A stretch of DNA of 64,000 bases from Epibacterium sp. Ofav1-8 (GTDB lineage: Bacteria; Pseudomonadota; Alphaproteobacteria; Rhodobacterales; Rhodobacteraceae): assembly GCF_022348185.1 (NCBI RefSeq), contig NZ_JAKRFD010000009.1, forward strand, positions 1-64,000, written 5' to 3'. The notes under the pieces are model-generated. The model saw nothing but the letters and a program-made list of their open reading frames with translations, searched no databases and had not been told where the DNA came from. Each line of letters starts with the position of its first letter. Positions within the stretch are counted from its first letter, which is position 1. Made by a program: the position numbers and the translations under genes. Shown here piece by piece: positions 1 to 8,223 of this stretch.

Positions 1-160
1 CGGCCTCGGCATAGGCCGCATCGGTAAACCCCGCAGCCTCACCCGCGCCAGCCTCGATACAGCACTCAAACCCCAGCTTCTGAAGATCACGCGCCGACAA
101 TGGCGTCATCGCTACGCGCGACTCGCCAGTCGCCAACTCTCGCGGCGTTCCTATTCGCAC
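1..160 (-). CDS. pntA: NAD(P) transhydrogenase subunit alpha, N-terminal part (partial)
   Basis: The reverse strand reads from a GTG at 160 with a GGGAGG ribosome site 8 nt upstream. The 53 visible residues begin VRIGTPRELATGESRVAMTP and continue with LQKLGFECCIEAGAGEAAGF, the typical start of PntA, the NAD-binding subunit of the membrane proton-translocating transhydrogenase that makes NADPH from NADH. Alanine dehydrogenase shares this fold, but RVAMTP followed by LQKLG fits PntA better. The gene runs off the left edge. It is divergent from the F420 operon, whose npdG product links F420 to NADP, so a shared redox theme is possible but unproven. Confidence 0.8.
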   Translation of the reverse strand, partial: MRIGTPRELATGESRVAMTPLSARDLQKLGFECCIEAGAGEAAGFTDAAYAEA

Positions 161-350
161 TTTGATGTCCTCCCTTAGCGTGACAGCCCTCCTCCCAAAG
201 GATCGCCACGAGCAAGAGGGAGTATTTGATTGTTTTACTTAGTAGTCAATAAATTTCAGAAGATGATTTTTATATCTTTATTTATCAACTATATAACCAC
301 ATCAATCACATCAGTGTGTTTCATTTTTTGAGTTATAGCTAAAAAATTAT

Positions 351-364
351 TTGACAGCTGCCAC
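351..364 (+). promoter_or_regulatory. TTGACAnnTGCCA dyad overlapping a possible -35 of the cofG operon
   Basis: TTGACAGCTGCCAC lies 35 bp before the cofG start, at the end of an AT-rich block (about 230-350) that separates pntA from cofG. TTGACA could serve as a -35 box, with a weak ACAAT-like -10 near 373-377. The same TTGACAnnTGCCA string occurs at 7091-7103 before the TetR-family regulator gene. The dyad is imperfect and resembles a shortened RutR box. Inference: operator for the downstream RutR-like regulator. Confidence 0.45.
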
Positions 365-398
365 CCTGACCCACAATCCTTGAGGCAGGGAGGACACC

Positions 399-1541
399 AT
401 GAATACCCAATCGCTCAGCACAGGCACGACCTGGGCGGAGGCGGGAGATCTGCGCGCTTTGATGAGCCGCGCGGCCCAAATCCGTGATGCCCAATGGGGC
501 CGGACGATCACCTATTCGCGCAAGGCATTCGTGCCTCTGACCAACATGTGTCGCGACACCTGCGGCTATTGCACCTTCGTCAAACACCCGGACTCGCCGG
601 AGGCCAATATCATGACGCCAGAGGAGGTTCTGGCGACCGCGCAAAAGGGTGAACAGGAGGGCTGCAAAGAGCTGTTGTTCAGCCTCGGAGAAAAGCCGGA
701 ACTGCGCTATGCTAAGGCTCGTGCGGGGCTGGAACGGCTTGGGTACAGTCGCCTCACCGACTACCTGCGCGACATGTGCGAGCTGGTGCTGGAGGAAACC
801 ACGCTCCTGCCGCATGTGAATGCGGGTACGCTCACCGACGATGAAATCGACGTATTGCGCCCGGTCGCGGCCTCCATGGGGATGATGCTGGAAACCGTCA
901 GCCGTCGGCTGACCCGCCGGGGCCATCCGCATTATGCCTGCCCCGACAAGGTGCCAGTCCAGCGCTTGCGCACGCTGGAACGCGCAGGCGAGAAACAGGT
1001 GCCCTTCACTACGGGTCTGTTGATCGGGATTGGCGAGAGCTTTGCCGAGCGCATCGAGGCGCTGCACGCGATCAACGCAGCCCATGCCCGCCACGGCCAC
1101 ATCCAGGAAGTGATCATCCAGAATTTTCAGCGCAAACCCGATATCGAGATGGCGCAGCACCCGGAGCCCACATTAGAGGACATGCTGCGCACCATTGCAG
1201 CGGCGCGGATCATCCTGTCACCGGACATCAGCCTGCAAGCGCCCCCCAATCTCAGTGCGCGTCACATCGCCTATCTTGAGGCTGGCATCAACGATTGGGG
1301 CGGCATTTCGCCGGTCACCATCGACTTTATCAATCCACAACATGAATGGCCGGAAATCCGGTCGCTGGATCGGTCCTGCACAGAGGCCGGGTTTGAGCTG
1401 CGCGAACGGCTGACCGTCTATCCCCGCTACCTGACCACAGAGACCGATTTCATCAACCCCGCCGTCCTGCGCCGCGCCCATGGCATGGCAGGCACCAACG
1501 GGCTGGCCCGCGAACAACGGCATATGGGAGAGACCGCATGA
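399..1541 (+). CDS. cofG: 7,8-didemethyl-8-hydroxy-5-deazariboflavin (FO) synthase subunit 1
   Basis: Radical SAM enzyme that, with CofH, builds FO, the deazaflavin chromophore of coenzyme F420. The 380-residue protein carries the [4Fe-4S] motif CxxxCxxC as CRDTCGYC at about residues 51-58, preceded by FVPLTNM, which is typical of CofG. The start is set by GGCAGGGAGG at 383-392. It is the first gene of a tightly coupled operon; its stop overlaps the cofH start as ATGA. CofG and CofH are separate proteins here, as in archaea, and not fused as in actinobacterial FbiC. CofG resembles CofH, but the order and motif context settle which is which. Confidence 0.93.
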   Translation: MNTQSLSTGTTWAEAGDLRALMSRAAQIRDAQWGRTITYSRKAFVPLTNMCRDTCGYCTFVKHPDSPEANIMTPEEVLATAQKGEQEGCKELLFSLGEKPELRYAKARAGLERLGYSRLTDYLRDMCELVLEETTLLPHVNAGTLTDDEIDVLRPVAASMGMMLETVSRRLTRRGHPHYACPDKVPVQRLRTLERAGEKQVPFTTGLLIGIGESFAERIEALHAINAAHARHGHIQEVIIQNFQRKPDIEMAQHPEPTLEDMLRTIAAARIILSPDISLQAPPNLSARHIAYLEAGINDWGGISPVTIDFINPQHEWPEIRSLDRSCTEAGFELRERLTVYPRYLTTETDFINPAVLRRAHGMAGTNGLAREQRHMGETA

Positions 1542-2815
1542 CCATCCGGCAAACGATTGAATCCCCGACAACAGCAGTACACGCCCTGACCGATGGCGCC
1601 TCCGCCCCGATCCGGCAGATCCTCGACAAGGTCCTGAGCGGCGGCGAGGTTAGCGAAGCAGAAGGCGTCAGCCTCTTTAAAACCAGCGGTGCAGATGCGG
1701 AGGCCGTGTATCGCACCGCAAATGAGCTGCGTCGACGCACCAACGGCGATCATGTCTCCTTTGTGGTCAATCGCAATATCAACTTCACCAATATCTGCTA
1801 CATGGGCTGCCGGTTCTGCGGCTTTGCCAAGCGCAGCGAGGATGCGGGGGCCGAATGGCTCTCACCCGAGCAAGTGGTAGAGCGCGCGCAAGAAGCCTGG
1901 GATCGTGGCGGCACCGAGGTCTGCATTCAGGGCGGTCTGCACCCCAAGATGGAAGGCACCTATTACCGCGACATCGTGCGCGCCATCAAGGCGGCGCTGC
2001 CGGACATGCATATTCACGCCTTCTCCCCCTTCGAGATCTGGTATGGCGCGTCCAAGACCAAGATGTCCTATCACGACTTCCTCGCGGACCTGAAGGACGC
2101 GGGCCTTGGATCGATGCCCGGTACCGCCGCCGAAATCCTCGACACCGAAGTGCGCCTGCAACTGACCAAGAACAAGCTCAGCGCCGAGAAATGGGTGGAG
2201 ATCATCCGCGCCGCGCATGAGGTTGGCATCCCCACCACGGCAACCATCATGTACGGCCATATTGACGCGCCCGAACATTGGGCCGCGCATATCCGCCTGC
2301 TGCGCGACATCCAGAAAGACACCGGCGGCTTTACCGAACTGGTGCCGCTGTCCTTTGTCCACACCGAGTCGCCTCTGTGGTCGGAAAACCCCGACAAGGT
2401 CCGCCCCGGCCCCACCGCGCTGGAAGTCGATCTGATGCATGCGGTCTCGCGCATCATGCTGCACGGCTGGATCGACAATATTCAGGTCAGCTGGACCAAA
2501 CTCGGCGCGGCCCGTGCCCAGCAGATGCTGGCGCGTGGCGTCAACGACCTTGGCGGCACCTTGATGAATGAGAGCATCTCGCGCGCGGCAGGCTCCGATC
2601 ACGGGCAGGAAATCACCGCAAAGGAACTGGTCCAGATGATCCGCGCCGCTGGCCGGGTACCGGTGCGCCGCAACACCATCTACGAGCTGCGCGACATCTA
2701 TGACGATCACGACCCAGAGGATCTGGCCCCGTTGGTGGATCGTCGCGGGCGCAACCCGCTGGATTTCCTCCAGATGTTCCCAGAACGCAGCACGACGCTG
2801 GAGGCAGCGGAATGA
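1538..2815 (+). CDS. cofH: FO synthase subunit 2 (5-amino-6-(D-ribitylamino)uracil--L-tyrosine 4-hydroxyphenyl transferase)
   Basis: Radical SAM partner of CofG. In the family it joins a tyrosine-derived group to 5-amino-6-ribitylaminouracil, giving the CofG substrate. The 425-residue protein has CYMGCRFC (Cys87, Cys91, Cys94) preceded by NRNINFTNI, the usual CofH signature, followed by a TIM-barrel-like core with IQGGLHP and HAFSPFE. The start overlaps the cofG stop by 4 bp and the stop overlaps the cofD start in the same way, implying translational coupling. The related menaquinone enzymes MqnC and MqnE share the fold, but the adjacent cofG, cofD, cofC and cofE make CofH the clear choice. 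Confidence 0.93.
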   Translation: MTIRQTIESPTTAVHALTDGASAPIRQILDKVLSGGEVSEAEGVSLFKTSGADAEAVYRTANELRRRTNGDHVSFVVNRNINFTNICYMGCRFCGFAKRSEDAGAEWLSPEQVVERAQEAWDRGGTEVCIQGGLHPKMEGTYYRDIVRAIKAALPDMHIHAFSPFEIWYGASKTKMSYHDFLADLKDAGLGSMPGTAAEILDTEVRLQLTKNKLSAEKWVEIIRAAHEVGIPTTATIMYGHIDAPEHWAAHIRLLRDIQKDTGGFTELVPLSFVHTESPLWSENPDKVRPGPTALEVDLMHAVSRIMLHGWIDNIQVSWTKLGAARAQQMLARGVNDLGGTLMNESISRAAGSDHGQEITAKELVQMIRAAGRVPVRRNTIYELRDIYDDHDPEDLAPLVDRRGRNPLDFLQMFPERSTTLEAAE

Positions 2816-3780
2816 GCGACACATCCCAGACAAAGGTCACGCTCCTTGCGGGAGGCGTCGGCGGTGCAAAAATGGCCGAAGGGTTGGCCGCGCTACCGGA
2901 TGTGGCACTCAGCGTGATTGGAAATGTGGCGGACGACGACAGCTTTCACGGGCTGTGGGTCTCGCCCGACATTGATACGCTGACCTATAGCCTTGCCGAT
3001 GTGATCGACCGCCAGCAGGGCTGGGGTGTCGCTGATGAGGGCCACCGGGCGCTTGAGACCCTGAAAACCCTTGGCGCAGACACATGGATGTCGCTTGGGG
3101 ATCGGGACTTTGGCCTGCATATCTATCGCAGCCAGCGCCGCCTGAAGGGGGATCGCCCCAGCGACATCGCCCACGACGTCGCCCGCGCTTTTGGCGTCAG
3201 CGCAGAGATCCTGCTGCCCACGGATGACCAAGTACAAACCCGCGTACGTACTGATGCGGGCTGGCTCAGCTTTCAGGAGTATTTCGTTCGCGAACGCTGC
3301 GCGCCCGATGTGCGGGAGCTGGCCTTTGACGGCATCACGCAGGCAAAACCAACCCCAGAGGCGCTGGCCGCGATCAGCTCCGCCGATCTGATCGTCATTG
3401 CACCCTCAAACCCGCTTGTCAGTATCGCACCGATCCTTGGCATCCCCGGTATTGGCGAAGCGGTCCAATCCGCCCGCGCGCCCAAGGTCGCGGTCAGCCC
3501 CTTTATCGCGGGCAAGGTCGTCAAAGGCCCCGCCGACAGGATGATGGCCGCCCTTGGCGAACGGGCAGACGCGGTGGGGGTTGCCCAGCGCTACCGCGAT
3601 GTGGTGGACGCGCTGTTCATCGACCACGTCGATGCCGCCCTTGCACCAGAGATCCAAAGCATCGGCCCAACGCCGATCTGCTCTGCGATCCTGATGCGCG
3701 ATCTCAAAGATAAAACACGTATGGCGCGTGAAATCGTCGACTTCCATCACGACCACGCCCGCAAAGGAGCCGCCGCATGA
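2812..3780 (+). CDS. cofD: 2-phospho-L-lactate transferase (CofD/FbiA family)
   Basis: Transfers the phospholactyl-type group from its GDP-activated donor to FO, giving F420-0 or the dehydro or 3-phosphoglyceryl equivalent. The 322-residue protein opens with TLLAGGVGGAKMAEGLAAL, the CofD nucleotide-binding motif, and contains SLGDRDFGLHIYR and APSNPLVSIAPIL, both family hallmarks. Length is normal for the family (about 310-330). It has ATGA overlaps on both sides. The sequence does not show which donor (phospholactate, phosphoenolpyruvate or 3-phosphoglycerate) is used; other proteobacteria are known to make a 3-phosphoglycerate variant of F420. Confidence 0.93.
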   Translation: MSDTSQTKVTLLAGGVGGAKMAEGLAALPDVALSVIGNVADDDSFHGLWVSPDIDTLTYSLADVIDRQQGWGVADEGHRALETLKTLGADTWMSLGDRDFGLHIYRSQRRLKGDRPSDIAHDVARAFGVSAEILLPTDDQVQTRVRTDAGWLSFQEYFVRERCAPDVRELAFDGITQAKPTPEALAAISSADLIVIAPSNPLVSIAPILGIPGIGEAVQSARAPKVAVSPFIAGKVVKGPADRMMAALGERADAVGVAQRYRDVVDALFIDHVDAALAPEIQSIGPTPICSAILMRDLKDKTRMAREIVDFHHDHARKGAAA

Positions 3781-4430
3781 CGGCCCTCACACAAAAGCGG
3801 CTGGTGGTCATTCCGATGAAAGACCCCTCTCGCGCCAAGACCCGGCTCGGCGCGGCGCTGGATGCCAACGGGCGCGCGGGCATCGCTCTGGCGCTGTTTC
3901 GGGCAACGCTCAATCACCTGTCCGAGGCGCTTATGCTGCTGCCCCACGGCAGTGCCGACATCGCGGTGCTCACCTCAAGTCCGGTGATTTCCCGCATCGC
4001 CAGGTGCGCAGGTGTCGCCCTGATTGATGACGAGGGCCTCGACGGCCTGTCTCAGTCATTGGAGGTGGCCGCCGCATTGGGGGCACGTCAAGGCTATGAT
4101 GCAATCTGCATCCTGCCCGGTGACCTCGCCGCGCCCAAGGCTTGCGACCTTGCCCGCTTGCTGAGCCACGACCTCGCGCAAGGGCGCGCCGTGTTCTGCC
4201 CATCGGCGGATCTGGGCACCAATGCGCTCTTGGCCCCGCTGCCCTGCCCGTTTCGGTTTCAGTATGGCCCCAACTCCGTGGTGCATCACGGCCGCGCGGC
4301 AGAGCGGGCCGGGCTTTGGCCCGTTATCCTGCCGCTCGAGAGCCTGCGGATCGATGTCGACACCGTTGAGGACCTCGGCCACCTGCTCGCCCGCAACCCG
4401 GAAATCCTTGCGCAGGAGGCCACCCTATGA
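3777..4430 (+). CDS. cofC: 2-phospho-L-lactate guanylyltransferase (CofC/FbiD family)
   Basis: Activates the three-carbon phospho-acid with GTP to form the GDP-linked donor for CofD. The 217-residue protein starts VVIPMKDPSRAKTRLG, the nucleotidyltransferase signature of CofC, and has ILPGDLAAP (acidic metal site) and FQYGPNSVVHH typical of the family. Length is normal. It sits between cofD and cofE with ATGA overlaps on both sides. CofC is the enzyme that sets the side-chain type (phospholactate versus 3-phosphoglycerate) in characterised systems; the residues that decide this cannot be judged by eye here. Confidence 0.9.
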   Translation: MTALTQKRLVVIPMKDPSRAKTRLGAALDANGRAGIALALFRATLNHLSEALMLLPHGSADIAVLTSSPVISRIARCAGVALIDDEGLDGLSQSLEVAAALGARQGYDAICILPGDLAAPKACDLARLLSHDLAQGRAVFCPSADLGTNALLAPLPCPFRFQYGPNSVVHHGRAAERAGLWPVILPLESLRIDVDTVEDLGHLLARNPEILAQEATL

Positions 4431-5200
4431 GCCTGAGCGTCACCCTCACCGCCCTGCCCGGCGTGCCGGACATTCAAAACGGCGACAATCTGTCGGCCAT
4501 ATTCGCCGACTGCCTGAGCAACGCCGATCTTCCCTTACGGGATGGCGATATTCTCTGCGTGGCGCAGAAGGTCTTTTCCAAGGCCGAGGGCTGCATCATT
4601 CCGCTTGCCAGCGTGACGCCCTCGCCCGAGGCCCTTCGGTATGGCGAAGAGCTGAACAAAGACCCCCGCAAGGTCGAGGTGGTCCTGCGCGAAAGCACCC
4701 GCGTCGTGCGTTCGTTCAAACGTCCCGACCAGAACGAGGGGACGATGATCTGCGAACACCGGCTTGGGTTCATTTCGGCCAATGCGGCGGTGGATCAGTC
4801 CAATTTTGGCGAAGAAGACGCCGCCATGGTGCTGCCCAAAGACCCGGACGCAAGCTGCGCAAGGCTGCAACGCGATCTGGCGGAGCGCTTTGATGCCCGT
4901 ATCGGCGTGGTGATGACCGACACCTTCGGCAGGCCATGGCGGCTGGGTCAGGTCAATGTGGCGATCGGCCTTTCCAAGGTGCCCGCCACCATCCGCGAAC
5001 AGGGCAATCTGGACGCATGGGGCCGTCCGCTGGAGGTCACAGAACCGGCATTTGCCGATGAAATCGCCGCCGCAACCGGCCTCGTGGTGCGCAAGAACGG
5101 GCGCACCCCGGCTGTGCTGTTGCGCGGGCTCGACTGGCAGCCCGCCGACAGCCGCGGCGCCGACATACTCAGGAAAAAACAGGAGGATATGTTCAGATGA
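4427..5200 (+). CDS. cofE: Coenzyme F420-0:L-glutamate ligase
   Basis: Adds glutamate residues to F420-0 with GTP to make the finished polyglutamylated cofactor. The 257-residue protein matches stand-alone Cof[17 protein letters not shown] near the N-terminus, [17 protein letters not shown], then [20 protein letters not shown] and the ending [14 protein letters not shown]. It lacks the C-terminal nitroreductase-like domain of mycobacterial FbiB, so any dehydro-F420 reductase must be encoded elsewhere or the precursor is not a dehydro form. Both junctions are ATGA overlaps. Confidence 0.93.
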   Translation: MSLSVTLTALPGVPDIQNGDNLSAIFADCLSNADLPLRDGDILCVAQKVFSKAEGCIIPLASVTPSPEALRYGEELNKDPRKVEVVLRESTRVVRSFKRPDQNEGTMICEHRLGFISANAAVDQSNFGEEDAAMVLPKDPDASCARLQRDLAERFDARIGVVMTDTFGRPWRLGQVNVAIGLSKVPATIREQGNLDAWGRPLEVTEPAFADEIAAATGLVVRKNGRTPAVLLRGLDWQPADSRGADILRKKQEDMFR

Positions 5201-5865
5201 AGATCGCGATCATTGGCGGCACCGGGCCGCAAGGACAGGGTCTGGCACTGCGGTTTGCCCGCGCTGGGATTGAGGTCGCACTTGGCTCTCGCGACGCCGA
5301 ACGCAGTGCCGGGATCGCCGCCGAGCTGATGCAGAAACTGCCCGAAGGCGCTGCCGAAATCTCCGGCCTTGGCAATATCGAGGCGACGCAAGCCGCCGAT
5401 CAAATGGTGATCTGCGCCGTGCCTTGGTCAGCCCATAACGCAACGCTCACCACGCTCAAACCGCACCTCGCGGACAAGATCCTTGTCGATATCGTGGTGC
5501 CATTGGCCGAGGGCGACCCGAAAAAGGTCGATATGCCGCCAGAAGGCTCTGCCACCGAGGCCGCACAGGCCTTGCTGGGCGAGGAGATCCCGGTGGTGGG
5601 CGCGTTGCACAATGTCTCCGCCACCACGCTCAACAAACTCGATTGGGACATCAACTGCGACATCCTGATCTGCGGCAACAGCCTTCCCGCCCGCAAACAA
5701 GTGATGGAGCTGGTCGGCGCGCTGGATGTGCAGACCTACAACGCAGGTGATGCACAATCTGCCCGCTGCATCGAGGCGATCACCCCGATCCTGATCCGTC
5801 AGAATATCTCAAAGGCGGTGCCCTTCACCCATGCGGGCATCCGCATCTGCGCCCCCGATCACTAA
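5197..5865 (+). CDS. npdG: NADPH-dependent F420 reductase (Fno/NpdG family)
   Basis: Transfers hydride between NADP(H) and F420, supplying or draining F420H2. The 222-residue protein begins [20 protein letters not shown], the Rossmann NADP-binding loop of the family, followed by GSRDAERS, whose Arg fits 2'-phosphate recognition. A middle segment [14 protein letters not shown] matches Fno. It is the last gene of the ATGA-coupled block; the LLM oxidoreductase starts 41 bp later with its own ribosome site. Its presence makes the operon self-contained: cofactor synthesis, cofactor reduction and one cofactor user. Confidence 0.88.
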   Translation: MKIAIIGGTGPQGQGLALRFARAGIEVALGSRDAERSAGIAAELMQKLPEGAAEISGLGNIEATQAADQMVICAVPWSAHNATLTTLKPHLADKILVDIVVPLAEGDPKKVDMPPEGSATEAAQALLGEEIPVVGALHNVSATTLNKLDWDINCDILICGNSLPARKQVMELVGALDVQTYNAGDAQSARCIEAITPILIRQNISKAVPFTHAGIRICAPDH

Positions 5866-5906
5866 ACCCACACAGCATAAAAACCTATTCCAACACGGAG
5901 GAAGAC

Positions 5907-6947
5907 ATGGAATTCGGAATTTGTTTCAAAGGCTTCGTTGAACCTGACCGCGCCCGCGCCCTAGTGCGTCAGGCCGAGAATGCAGGCTTCACCTATTGCT
6001 GGTTCTACGACAGTCACATCCTGTGGCGCGAAAGCTTCGTGGCGATGGCGATGTGCATGGAGCACACGGAAAACATGCGCTTTGGCCCGCTGGTCACCAA
6101 TCCCAACTCGCGCGAATGGTCAGTCGCGGCCTCGCTGTTCGGCTCGCTCGCCAAACAGTCCGGCGGACGCTTCGACATTGGCCTTGGGCGCGGCGACAGC
6201 GCCGTGCGCGTGATGGGCAAGAAACCCTCGACGATCAAGCGGATGGAAGAGTTCACCCATGTGGTGAAATCCCTGATCCGCGGCGAAGAGGTACAATACG
6301 GCGAATGCCCGGAACCAGTAAAGTTCCCCTGGGCCAGCGGTTATGAGCTCCCTGTCTGGATTGGTGCCTATGGCCCCAAGGCGCTGGCCTCGGCTGGCAA
6401 GGTGGGCGACGGCGTGGTGCTGCAGATCGCAGAACCCAAGATCGTCAAATGGCTGGCGGATCAGGCCAAGGCCGGCGGCGAAGCGGAAGGCCGCGACATG
6501 TCGAGCTACCGCGTGATGGCGGCCGCGCCTGCGCACACCGGCCCGATCGAGGAAGGCATCGAGAAGACCAAGTGGTTCCCCGCCATGGTCGGCAACCACG
6601 TCGCTGACATCGTTGAGAAATACGGCACCGACGGCGATCACGTGCCGACCAGCCTGACCGACTACATCAAGAACCGCAAAGGCTACGACTATTCCAAGCA
6701 CGGTCAGAGCGATAACCCCTATCTGGACTTCATCACCGAAGACATCGTGAAGAGCTTCTGCGTACTGGGCACCCCGGACGAACATATTGCCAAGCTGCGC
6801 GATCTGGAGGCCGCCGGGACCACCCAGTTCAACATCTACCTCGACAGCGGCGATGAAGAGAAAATCATCGCCGATTACGGCGAAAAGATCATCCCGGTGT
6901 TCCAACAAGAAGCCGCCGCCAAAAAAGCTTCACTGGCCGCATCCTGA
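5907..6947 (+). CDS. F420-dependent LLM-class oxidoreductase (CPS_4043-like family)
   Basis: Luciferase-like TIM-barrel enzyme of 346 residues. It starts MEFGICFKGFVEPDRARALV and has FDIGLGRGDSAVR, the LLM glycine-rich phosphate-binding segment, then PVWIGAYGPKALASAGKVGDG. Overall it resembles the proteobacterial F420-dependent family named after Colwellia CPS_4043 (recalled from family descriptions, not searched). The substrate is unknown. An AGGAGGAA-type site (CGGAGGAAG at 5896-5904) precedes the ATG. It follows npdG in the F420 operon and precedes a strong terminator, so it is the likely purpose of the local F420. The RutR-like regulator next door hints at a link to pyrimidine or related nitrogen compounds. 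Confidence 0.85.
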   Translation: MEFGICFKGFVEPDRARALVRQAENAGFTYCWFYDSHILWRESFVAMAMCMEHTENMRFGPLVTNPNSREWSVAASLFGSLAKQSGGRFDIGLGRGDSAVRVMGKKPSTIKRMEEFTHVVKSLIRGEEVQYGECPEPVKFPWASGYELPVWIGAYGPKALASAGKVGDGVVLQIAEPKIVKWLADQAKAGGEAEGRDMSSYRVMAAAPAHTGPIEEGIEKTKWFPAMVGNHVADIVEKYGTDGDHVPTSLTDYIKNRKGYDYSKHGQSDNPYLDFITEDIVKSFCVLGTPDEHIAKLRDLEAAGTTQFNIYLDSGDEEKIIADYGEKIIPVFQQEAAAKKASLAAS

Positions 6948-6976
6948 CCTCACAACTCCCCGAGACAACTGGCCAG

Positions 6977-7008
6977 CAGGCGGGCACATGTTGCCCGCCT
7001 GTTTTTTT
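6977..7008 (+). terminator. Intrinsic terminator of the F420 operon
   Basis: A perfect 10-bp stem (CAGGCGGGCA / TGCCCGCCTG) with loop CATGT is followed directly by seven T residues (7002-7008), 30 bp after the LLM gene stop. This is a textbook Rho-independent terminator on the plus strand and separates the operon from the regulator gene. Confidence 0.93.
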
Positions 7009-7090
7009 GGCTCACGCAAATGTCACCCCGTTGGATTTCCAATCGCCCCCTTTTCCAACCCCGCTCGCCCGCAGGCGCTAGTCACGCGCT

Positions 7091-7104
7091 TTGACATGTG
7101 CCAA
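7091..7104 (+). promoter_or_regulatory. TTGACAnnTGCCAA dyad upstream of the RutR-like regulator gene
   Basis: TTGACATGTGCCAA is an almost perfect inverted repeat (TTGACA / TGCCAA, one mismatch around TG), 46 bp before the regulator ATG. It shares TTGACAnnTGCCA with 351-363 upstream of cofG. E. coli RutR binds TTGACCAnnTGGTCAA, which has the same outer and inner bases with one more base per arm. Inference: autoregulatory operator; TTGACA may also act as the -35 box. Confidence 0.5.
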
Positions 7105-7149
7105 TAGGTGCGCAACTTTATTTCAGCTTACAAATGGCGGATCCGTTAG

Positions 7150-7773
7150 ATGGCGCGCATGTCAGATGCAAAACCCAGAACCAAGATTCAGCGTCAAAAA
7201 ACCGAGCAAATCCTGACTGCGGCTCTGGAAGTTTTTGCCCTTCACGGGTCATCGGGCGCCTCCATCAACATGATCGCCAAAACGGCCGGGCTGACCACGC
7301 CCAACCTGCTCTATTATTTCGAGAGCAAGGACGCGATCCGCAAGGAACTCCTGTCGCGCACGCTGCAACTGTGGATGGCGCCGCTCAGCATGCTCAGCCC
7401 GCACGGCGATCCGGTGGAAGAAATCTGTCACTACATCCGCCGCAAGCTGGAGATTTCAAAGAACTTCCCCAAGGAGAGCAAGTTCTTTGCCAATGAGATC
7501 CTCAGTGGCCTGCCGCAATCCCGCAGCGAGATTTTCGGCCCGCTCAAGGAACTGTTCAACGCCAAGATCCAGGTCCTGGAGGGCTGGATGCAGGATCAGC
7601 GCATGGCCAGGGTTGATCCTCATCACCTGCTGTTTTCCATCTGGGCCACCACCCAGCACTATGCCGATTTCGACGTGCAGATCGAGGAAATCGCCCCGGC
7701 GAAGCTGCAAGAGAGATACGAGGAAGCCGAGGCCTTCCTGATCGATATGTACAAGAAGCTTCTCACACTCTGA
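7150..7773 (+). CDS. TetR/AcrR-family regulator, RutR-like
   Basis: DNA-binding repressor-type protein of 207 residues (198 if the ATG at 7159 is used). The N-terminal helix-turn-helix spans about residues 15-60, with ASINMIAKTAGLTTPNLLYY. The C-terminal half resembles RutR, the uracil- or thymine-responsive regulator of pyrimidine use: KESKFFANEILSG and LLFSIWATTQHYADFDVQI match the RutR ligand-domain pattern. It follows the F420 operon in the same direction but beyond a terminator, with a dyad in its own promoter that also occurs before cofG. The effector may be a pyrimidine or other ring compound; this is inferred only from family resemblance. Confidence 0.82.
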   Translation: MARMSDAKPRTKIQRQKTEQILTAALEVFALHGSSGASINMIAKTAGLTTPNLLYYFESKDAIRKELLSRTLQLWMAPLSMLSPHGDPVEEICHYIRRKLEISKNFPKESKFFANEILSGLPQSRSEIFGPLKELFNAKIQVLEGWMQDQRMARVDPHHLLFSIWATTQHYADFDVQIEEIAPAKLQERYEEAEAFLIDMYKKLLTL

Positions 7774-8223
7774 CCCCGCGCCGTGCGTCCCTCACGACAG
7801 CCGCGCCCGACGGTCGGGGCCCCGCGCCCCGCATCGCCCGAAACCCGAAAAGTGTAGCGCCGCGATTCGAAAGTGTATTTCCGCGCGCTCCAAAGGCCAG
7901 ACTGGGCCGGGATCGGGCAACAATCGGGCTGGATCTCGCGGATTATCACCACAAGTTCATTAAAATTTCTCGCAATTTCTCGCTAATATAAAGACAATTT
8001 TGACATTTGGTCTGATCGGCGGAAGTCTGCTGGGCATAGATCAATGGATCCCACGCTGCCGCTTCACGGGTGGGGACCTTCGCCGCAGGGCGGCGGGTGG
8101 CAGCTTGGGACCGATACCGGTTTTGTGGGGGACCGTGCGAGCAATTGTGCAGGGTACAATTGCGGCAGGCGTGCGCTTGTCGCGTGAGGCTGTGATGCCG
8201 GCAGTTTGCGGGGAGCAATCCCT
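7774..8223. other. 450-bp gene-free region before the polysaccharide synthase
   Basis: No convincing gene. An AT-rich patch at about 7950-8010 (TTAAAATTT, CTAATATAAAG, then TTGACA at 8000-8005) probably holds the promoter for the synthase gene. GC-rich, hairpin-prone sequence follows at 8060-8140, and a perfect inverted repeat lies at 8141-8163. A leader of roughly 180 nt is therefore likely. I see no match to a riboswitch I know. Confidence 0.5.
8141..8163. repeat. Perfect inverted repeat in the leader of the polysaccharide synthase gene
   Basis: GCAATTGT (8141-8148) and ACAATTGC (8156-8163) are perfect inverted copies around GCAGGGT, about 60 bp before the GTG start. It may be an operator for a dimeric regulator, such as the LuxR-type protein encoded at 15660-16319, or an RNA hairpin in the 5' leader. 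Confidence 0.5.

Noticed and set aside
8000-8012. TTGACATTTGGTC as a third copy of the regulator box
   Set aside because: Matches only TTGACAnnTG and loses the second arm; more likely an ordinary -35 element of the synthase promoter.
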